Below, piece after piece: positions 57,945-64,000 of a stretch of 64,000 nt of DNA. Below the pieces are notes generated by a model. It searched no databases. It had not been told where the DNA came from and saw only the letters and a list, made by a program, of their open reading frames with translations. The position numbers were made by a program, and so were the translations under genes. Positions within the stretch are counted from its first letter, which is position 1, and each line of letters starts with the position of its first letter. This DNA comes from Notospermus geniculatus (Eukaryota; Nemertea; Pilidiophora; Heteronemertea; Lineidae): NCBI GenBank assembly GCA_002633025.1, contig NMRB01001188.1, positions 130,594 to 194,593 of the forward strand, written 5' to 3'.

Positions 57945-58035
57945 TGGACAGGACAGCAGTCTTTTCACGTTGGTTCCAGATTCCGCCGCCAGGGGAGGGT
58001 CACGCATACCTCATTCATCAAGTGCCACTTTAATA
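57945..58035 (+). repeat. Dispersed repeat family A, copy 3
   Basis: Matches 3850-3955 in the same orientation: GTTGGTTCCAGATTCCGCCG, AGGGGAGGG and AGTGCCACTTTAATAATC. It is about 200 bp upstream of the ankyrin-cGLR start. Confidence 0.75.
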
Positions 58036-58246
58036 ATCACCAGTAAAACGGGTAGAACCCCTAATGTGCTCATTGTCATTCAAACGAGGTTCTTCTATTA
58101 ATAATGGTGTTTGTCTACTCAAGCGCGACCATTTATCCATTCTTAATATAAAGAGGCCTATAAAATGTGTATGGGCATTGCACAACGCTTAGGCCTTTCA
58201 TGGACAACACATATACATGCAGACGAAGTTATCAAGATCTTTCGAC

Positions 58247-61210
58247 ATGTTGCGATTTTTTCGGTCCGCGTGCGGTGGAGTTCGGTACTTTGCTTCGCGG
58301 ATATCGAGTATACGTCATGCATCAAACTGTTCAGATTCTCTCCACCAGGTGGCTGAGAGGGGTGATCTGGAGAAGCTAAAACACCGCGTGAACTCGGGAG
58401 AGGACATAAATGCACGATGCAGCCTAGGGTTTTCGTTGTTGCACTATGCCGCGAAGTCCAAAAATGTGAAAATATTGGAATATTTAGTAAACAATGGGCT
58501 CAACGTCAACAACCGTTCACCTGAGAAGGTCACTCCGTTGATGACGTCAGCGAAAAACGGTCGCCCAGAAATGATGAAGTGTTTAATCAAACTAGGAGCA
58601 GATTTAAATTCGAAGGACGAAGAAGGCAGGAATGTTTTACATTACGCATATGACGCGAATGATGTTGTAATCTTACAGGATGTATTAGAAGCAGGCGTGG
58701 ATATTAATTCTTGCACAGATACGGGGAACACGGTCCTGCATCATGCTTCACGTCACGGGAACATGGCGGCAGTTCAGTATCTCGTCACCCGCGGCGCTGA
58801 CATACATTTGAGGAATAGATTCGAACTGACCTGTCTCCATTATGCCGCTTCCTCCAAGAACACTGAACTCGTGGACTTTCTTGTTAAAATAGGTGCTGAC
58901 ATAAACGCTAAAAGCAGTAGCGGTCAGACACCGATTCACAAGTCAGCTAGGGTAGGTGATCTTGACATCACTCGTCGTCTGGACGAGCTTGGGGCTGATG
59001 TGAATGCTAAGGATTCTGAACAAAGGACGTGCATACACTTCGCTGCTGGTACAACCAACGTCGACCTCGCCAGGTATCTTGTTCAGAGAGGACTCGATGT
59101 CGATGAAACCAGCCGCGGCATCACACCCTTGTTCATTGCCGTCCAATCAGGAAGCGTTGAAATGGTCACGTGCCTGATTCAGATGGGAGCAGACATCAAC
59201 AAAGCGCCGCAAGACGGGCGTAGGGCCATTCATCTTGCGGCTCAGTGCGGTGATGTTGATGTTGTGAAGTGCCTTGTAGAACACAAGGCGAGCATGTTCG
59301 CATTTCATCCCAGAGATCTCTCTGTTCTTCACGTGGCGTTGCAATACCGAAGTTCAGAGGTGCTCGATTTCGTGGCAAAATCCGGCCTGTGTGACATTGA
59401 AGCAGGCTACCAAGGACAAGAAATCTCGCCGCTTTTAAAAAGCTGCACAACAGGGTACACAGACGGCGTCAGAATTCTCTTGGAGGCCGGTGCAAAGCAG
59501 AACAGCACTGACAAGGACGGTATGACTCCTCTCCACCGGAGTTGCGCACTGGGTTACATTGATATTGTTCGACTGCTGTTGTTGGCAGGCGCCGACGCTA
59601 CCCTCCTAGACAAATCCGGTAGAACCCCTTTCCAGTATCTACCATTCGCTGATCACATCAACTATCAGACCTTAAAGGACTACCGCCACAAAACCGACAA
59701 ATGTGGTGACGTTGAAGATGACCTTGACCTCCCTGACCTTGGCAAGATGGCGAACAATCTGAGGGACATCCCAGGAATTGGAAAAATCACCACCATCCCA
59801 GTGACTTTCGCGAGAGATTGGCAAGACGACATTTTGGTATTTCTCAACAGGTTGCCGCTGATTGGAAAACTATGCCAGGACCAATCCAACCTCAGACTCA
59901 GTCTGTGTGGAAGTGTAGCCGAGGGAACAAAGGTTGGATTACCCGATGAAATAGACGTTTTATTTCAATTTGATCTCAAAGACAAGCACTGCAAAGTTGA
60001 ACATGTTTACCCCGGGTACGTGGACTATACTTTGAAGGGAAATATATTTGTCCACGATGGAAGCAGAAGCTTCCATAAAGCATTTTTTGATGGATTCAAG
60101 CCTTTTCTCCTGTTTCCAGAGTTTCGGGATGTCAAGGTCAAGGGTATTTCATTCCTGGGCGGGATCAGCTCTCCTCTAGAGACGGTCCAAGATGTCAACA
60201 GGAAAGCCAGTACATGTCTCCTACTCAAATGGCAGGATCGCCGGAACCAGATAGCTATATCTGTTGATGCAGTCCCATGTCTCCACGTCAATGATTGGCC
60301 AGAAGGTGGGGTGACCCGCACGTGGCTCATGGACTCAAGCGAACTGAAGAAAGCGGGTTATTGGCTAGTCCCAAAGGCGCCGAAAGCTGGCAGTGACGCT
60401 GGGAAACGTTTCAACTCGACAAAACGCCAGCAGCTGTGGCGTGTCTCCTTCACAGCTTTGGAAGTCATCCATATGGAGAGTTTGGAGGACAGAATCAAGG
60501 ATGTATACATTACGGCAAAATGCCTCAGGAACCCGGATGTATGTGGCACCATGGTGAAAGATGGAAGTACACTACCCAGAGGTATAGACAGCTATCTAAC
60601 CAGTTACTTTCTGAAAATGGAAGTTCTTAAGAACGTTAAGCACTTCATCAACTCCGACCTGAGCCTCGGTGAAATGGTGTGTAAAGTCTACCGTGACCTT
60701 GCCGATGACCTTTCCAGGGGTTTTATTCCTGTGTTTTTCATGCCAAAAGCGAATGCATTAGACGGGCACAAACTCGATGTGAAAAAAACCGAGGAGGTCG
60801 CAAAAGTTATGTACGATCTCGTGAGGAAGGTGTATGATCAACAACCTGGATTATCACAGAAGACCTTGGCACCTAGGGAGACCCCTGCCATGTACAGACA
60901 CTCCTTCTTGCAGCAAAATGAAGATATGGAAGCCGACGAGGAAAGGAAGCAGTCACAAGAGCATGTGAGCGAAGAAGCTGACGCGAGTTCGTCACACACT
61001 GAGTCCGGCGAATCTCCGTCGCTACCGGAGACGTCTCGTCTCAAACACAGAGGATTGTCACTGTTCGCTTCGTATAGGAATGCATTTTGGCAGGACGTAC
61101 AGCCTGAGAATGAGCAAAGGACACAGACGAGTGCTGGTGAAAATCAACCTCGGCTATGGCGAGGAAGGTTGCGGTTCATCGACGTCTCAAATATACGACG
61201 TGCACGTTGA
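58247..61210 (+). CDS. Ankyrin-repeat cGAS-like receptor (Mab-21 nucleotidyltransferase)
   Basis: A single-exon gene of 987 residues from the ATG at 58247; the in-frame ATG at 58217 would give 997 but has a poor context, and an in-frame TAG at 58190 closes the frame. Residue numbers below use the 58217 start. Residues 41-490 hold about 13 ankyrin repeats (for example TPLHRSCALGYIDIVRLLLL). Residues 520-870 are a Mab-21/cGAS fold with the nucleotide-binding G565-S566 (CGSVAEGT), catalytic E578 and D580 (DEIDVLF) and third acid D684 (SVDAVPCL), then YLTSYFLKMEVLKNV of the helical C-lobe. Intact catalytic residues mean it could make a cyclic dinucleotide on sensing a ligand, as cGAS and cGLRs do. 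Residues 11-35 are Arg/Ser/Phe-rich with no acids, like a mitochondrial presequence. The C-terminal 110 residues are polar. No cGAS-type zinc ribbon is evident. Ligand and product are unknown. Confidence 0.92.
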   Translation: MLRFFRSACGGVRYFASRISSIRHASNCSDSLHQVAERGDLEKLKHRVNSGEDINARCSLGFSLLHYAAKSKNVKILEYLVNNGLNVNNRSPEKVTPLMTSAKNGRPEMMKCLIKLGADLNSKDEEGRNVLHYAYDANDVVILQDVLEAGVDINSCTDTGNTVLHHASRHGNMAAVQYLVTRGADIHLRNRFELTCLHYAASSKNTELVDFLVKIGADINAKSSSGQTPIHKSARVGDLDITRRLDELGADVNAKDSEQRTCIHFAAGTTNVDLARYLVQRGLDVDETSRGITPLFIAVQSGSVEMVTCLIQMGADINKAPQDGRRAIHLAAQCGDVDVVKCLVEHKASMFAFHPRDLSVLHVALQYRSSEVLDFVAKSGLCDIEAGYQGQEISPLLKSCTTGYTDGVRILLEAGAKQNSTDKDGMTPLHRSCALGYIDIVRLLLLAGADATLLDKSGRTPFQYLPFADHINYQTLKDYRHKTDKCGDVEDDLDLPDLGKMANNLRDIPGIGKITTIPVTFARDWQDDILVFLNRLPLIGKLCQDQSNLRLSLCGSVAEGTKVGLPDEIDVLFQFDLKDKHCKVEHVYPGYVDYTLKGNIFVHDGSRSFHKAFFDGFKPFLLFPEFRDVKVKGISFLGGISSPLETVQDVNRKASTCLLLKWQDRRNQIAISVDAVPCLHVNDWPEGGVTRTWLMDSSELKKAGYWLVPKAPKAGSDAGKRFNSTKRQQLWRVSFTALEVIHMESLEDRIKDVYITAKCLRNPDVCGTMVKDGSTLPRGIDSYLTSYFLKMEVLKNVKHFINSDLSLGEMVCKVYRDLADDLSRGFIPVFFMPKANALDGHKLDVKKTEEVAKVMYDLVRKVYDQQPGLSQKTLAPRETPAMYRHSFLQQNEDMEADEERKQSQEHVSEEADASSSHTESGESPSLPETSRLKHRGLSLFASYRNAFWQDVQPENEQRTQTSAGENQPRLWRGRLRFIDVSNIRRAR

Positions 61211-61834
61211 TGGACATTCCTGTCACCATTCCACGTCGCTATTTACTTGAAAGACAAACACGGAGTTGTCTTAATGGACAGGCTAACACAAGCAATCATA
61301 TGCATTGTAGTTTTTATATACATGTAAATATTGATATTGAACGATGCAACGCCCCTAAATACATGTACTTGTCTTTAGAAACTCGATTTCTTAAAGTAGG
61401 CCTACTCCCACGTGGAAACCTGTCTTACAAACCGGTGTTTTCCATCACTGCACTTAGGCGAAACAAGGTCTTGGTGTCTATCTTCCAGCTGCAGGTTGCA
61501 TACGCCGAAAACAGCAGTGTCAAAATTCTGTGGATGAAGTAAAGTTTAGGATACTTTTGTCCCGTGTCGACTCCGAAAGCACTCTGAAGCGCTTCATCCC
61601 TACTTCGTTCAATAAAATATTCGAACTCGGCCTCGGTTGAGAAAGAGGAGTTGCAACAAGCTTTTCATCAGTTTCTTACAAGATTTCAAATGAATGTACA
61701 GGTCGGCCACAGGTCAGGAGGAGATGATCTCCTCCTGGCCAGGTCAAATATGATAAAATTTATGAATTGTGGGCACCGGCTGGTTGGCTGCTCGTGACTC
61801 ATCCTAAATAAAGGCAATGCCAATCACAGGTTGC
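61211..61834. other. Convergent 3' flanks of cGLR and PLP-enzyme genes
   Basis: The 3' UTR of the plus-strand cGLR gene runs to at least an AATAAA at 61611-61616. The rest is the short gap to the stop codon of the minus-strand enzyme gene. No other gene is seen. Confidence 0.65.
61611..61616 (+). promoter_or_regulatory. Candidate polyadenylation signal of the cGLR gene
   Basis: Canonical AATAAA about 400 bases after the stop codon at 61210, followed by a GT-rich stretch. Position and strand fit; use is inferred. Confidence 0.6.
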
Positions 61835-64000
61835 TTATTGGACTTTCGCCAATGCTTGTTCCAAATCTTTCTGAAGATCATCTGGGTCCTCAAGTCCAAC
61901 ACTGAAGAGATAAGAAAGGAAGCTTACGTCGCTATACGCCAGGTCCGTTGCAGAGATCTCACCAGGAATTTACGCAGTTTGTGCAACGAAATGGTCGTGA
62001 CTCTTTCTGCCACTAGAGGTCTCTCACACTTTAATCTCGGCCTACCAATCAATGCAGAGATGATAGGCCTAACAGTATCCATCTTTTCATAATTTTGAGA
62101 TCTCACCTGAACCTGATCAGGCCGTCTGTGATTCTTCCCGACTTTCTCTCCTCATCCGTCATCACCATGGGTCCGTGGGTCATGGAGGCCGCATGTTCAA
62201 TCAGGGAATCGACCCCTCCAAGTGAGACTGCGAGCTGTATCAACCTCACTCCCTGCATGAAAGTCAAACTAATGGCATCATGTCGCGAGCAGTGATACTT
62301 TTCCCGACATTACTTCGAGAGAAACCTCTCCGACTAAACTCGAGATTACATCGGCCTATTTCGAGAGAAACCTCGCCGACGAAACTTCATAGCCGTTCGT
62401 GGACCCTTCCTGCGGTGGCAACTTGAAGATACGTCAGGAAACTGTGGTTATACACCGTATATCCAGTGGGCTGTGATCACATAGGCCTACATGGCCTGAT
62501 AAAAGAACGGTACATGCTGCCTAGGGTGTGAAGGTAACCCACCTCGACAAGCGTCTTCCCTGCGAGTAGCCCTCCCTTCAATTCAAAGGATATCATTCCG
62601 CTGTAACCATGAGACGACATTTGCTTCTTGGCTATGTCGTGAGAGGGGTGTGATGCGAGGCCGGGGTAGAAAACACTGGCAATCTGCAACGACGAGGCAC
62701 AAAACTCAGAAGGACTTGGGATGTACACTTGATGTCATGCAAGGAAAATTAGTTAAAGGACAATTCATCCCCAGACAATTCGTCCCATAGGACATTTCGT
62801 CCCGGACACAATTCGTCACCTAGGCCATTCATCCCCCATCCTCTTGCAACAGGTCCTCTAAAACGCGCTCCCCTATTCGCACGTCCGAGGCCCTGTTGAA
62901 ATTGGCGCCTTTTCGCGTGGAACTAGCGACAGAAAATCTGTCGCTGAATACAACCAATCACAGCGAAGCTTCTCTCCCGCCATGGTCACTCCCAAATATG
63001 GTGGTTTCAAACATTCCTCGATTCGCTGACAAACTCGCTGGATTTTTTAATATTCCTGAATTAACTTCGCGTAAAACTGGTTGTCATGGATTATCTAGAT
63101 AATGGGTAAGTACCGACGGGTTCAAAACACGAAGGTATGATCCAGTTCATGTGTTTGGGGCAGCTATCATTCCGACAGCATGCATAAATTATGGAATGAG
63201 ATGCATTGCTATGAGACTGGTACCCGCTAACTCATAACACCAGATATATGTGCATACGTTACAGCACTAGGCGCGATGTCTGCCCATTACATCAAGTGGC
63301 GATCCCCCACTGCATTGCATGGTTTATTCGTGAATTACCAGTTGGCGAGTACACATGAGGGAACAGCCCTCTTCCCCATCAAAACGGGGTGGGTTTCCCC
63401 AGGGCATTGTAACGCGCTATGCAGAGTGGAAATGCCCTGGGTTCCCAGGATGTTCATCCCCAGACAATTCGACTTCGTCCCAAGGACAATTGGTCCAGAG
63501 ACAATTTGTCCCTGGAGAATTGGTCTCCTGTGACAATTCGTCGGCTAGGTACACTCTGACGTAGTCTACCTCTGATTCTGAAATCTCTCACAGTTCTGAG
63601 AAGCATTCCTACAATAATATTGTGAGGTTTCCCAAATCTGACGAAACACGAAGTATGAAATACGAAATTCAACTGCATTTCACGTAGAGTGATCATGTCG
63701 GCCTCCGGAGGATACCTTTGGATGGCCATCCAGGAACGTCGCCAGTTTGAGAGCTGTTGAGCTGACTCGTTGCATCCGTATCGGCAGCGTCTTTAGGCCC
63801 CGGATGAGGAGAGAGGCATCCCATGGCGACTGAAGGAGGAAGGATCAGAATAAATTGAAAGCAAACAGAGTGAAGTTTGACGATCTACGGTGACACCCAT
63901 ATGGCTGGCTACACTTACCAGTGTGACACCCATGGTCGTCGCCAGCACCTTAAACTTCTTCCAGAGTTCTAACGTCCTGAAGGTCAGACAGCCGCCGATG
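61835..64000 (-). CDS. Methionine gamma-lyase-like PLP enzyme, partial (3' half)
   Basis: Exons 64000-63919 (cut by the window edge), 63829-63716, 62683-62543, 62252-62107 and 61901-61835 join in phase and end at TAA. They encode the C-terminal half of a Cys/Met-metabolism PLP enzyme: SPWDASLLIRGLKTLPIRM, FYPGLASHPSHDIAKKQMS, GMISFELKGGLLAG, LAVSLGGVDSLIEHAASMTH, LIRFSVGLEDPDDL. The R-G-L-K-T-L, Y-P-G-L and S-V-G-L-E-D motifs belong to the cystathionine gamma-lyase/methionine gamma-lyase family. The SP-D-A-LL start, FELKGG and ASMTH wording resemble methionine gamma-lyases, which split methionine into methanethiol, ammonia and 2-oxobutyrate, more than animal CTH. The PLP lysine and substrate-specifying N-terminal residues lie outside the window, so activity is not settled. 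Confidence 0.85.
62755..63545 (+). repeat. Clustered GACAATTCGTCCC-type words in an intron
   Basis: Two clusters (62755-62835 and 63450-63545) repeat variants of CCCAGACAATTCGTCCC with irregular spacing (GGACATTTCGTCCC, GACACAATTCGTCAC, GACAATTGGTCC, GACAATTTGTCCC). The two clusters bracket the intron's centre in the same orientation. It may be an element with repetitive ends or a cryptic minisatellite. Confidence 0.6.

Larger units (their letters stand above)
56344..58246. other. Intergenic region with minisatellite and repeat
   Basis: It holds the 23/24-bp minisatellite (56705-57050) and a family A repeat (57945-58035). An 80-codon minus-strand frame (57622-57380) is open but lacks support. 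The part next to 58246 should contain the promoter and 5' UTR of the ankyrin-cGLR gene; no TATA box is evident. Confidence 0.5.

Overview
This is a eukaryotic nuclear window from an animal genome, most likely a marine invertebrate. The genes are intron-rich with GT-AG splice sites. The intergenic and intronic DNA is packed with tRNA-derived SINEs, inverted-repeat (MITE-like) elements and minisatellites. A clockwork-orange-type bHLH-Orange gene, a full-length NAPE-PLD and a cGAS-like receptor fit an invertebrate deuterostome (amphioxus, hemichordate, echinoderm) or a lophotrochozoan. I cannot fix the species from sequence alone. Single N bases at 4982, 31114, 41443, 44762 and 46024 look like contig joins.

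Layout: 1-8008 holds no gene I can support, only repeats. 8009-10521 (-) is a six-exon NAPE-PLD gene (393 codons before the stop). 13503-17512 (+) is a six-exon bHLH-Orange repressor closest to clockwork orange. 17513-24826 is its likely 3' UTR plus SINEs and palindromic elements. 24827-53151 (-) is a gene of about 31 exons with consistent splice phases. It encodes a roughly 1,900-residue secreted protein that I do not recognise: signal peptide, acidic linker, EGF-like module, polybasic stretch, a series of two-exon beta-rich repeats, an F5/8C (discoidin)-like domain and a C-terminal hydrophobic tail of GPI-anchor type. 53152-58216 has a possible mitochondrial-type exon (-), a minisatellite and repeats. 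58247-61210 (+) is a single-exon gene fusing about 13 ankyrin repeats to a Mab-21/cGAS-like nucleotidyltransferase with intact catalytic residues. 61835-64000 (-) is the 3' half of a PLP enzyme that resembles methionine gamma-lyase more than animal cystathionine gamma-lyase.

The genes do not form an operon or an obvious pathway. The strongest biological leads are the ankyrin-cGLR fusion, which carries a presequence-like N-terminus, and the uncharacterised GPI-anchored repeat/discoidin protein. Structurally, the window is a good record of palindromic element insertion. It has three abutting copies of one family, a 72-bp perfect palindrome, and an apparent haplotype duplication (43531-44761 versus 44763-46023) in which inverted-repeat elements are present in one copy and absent from the other.
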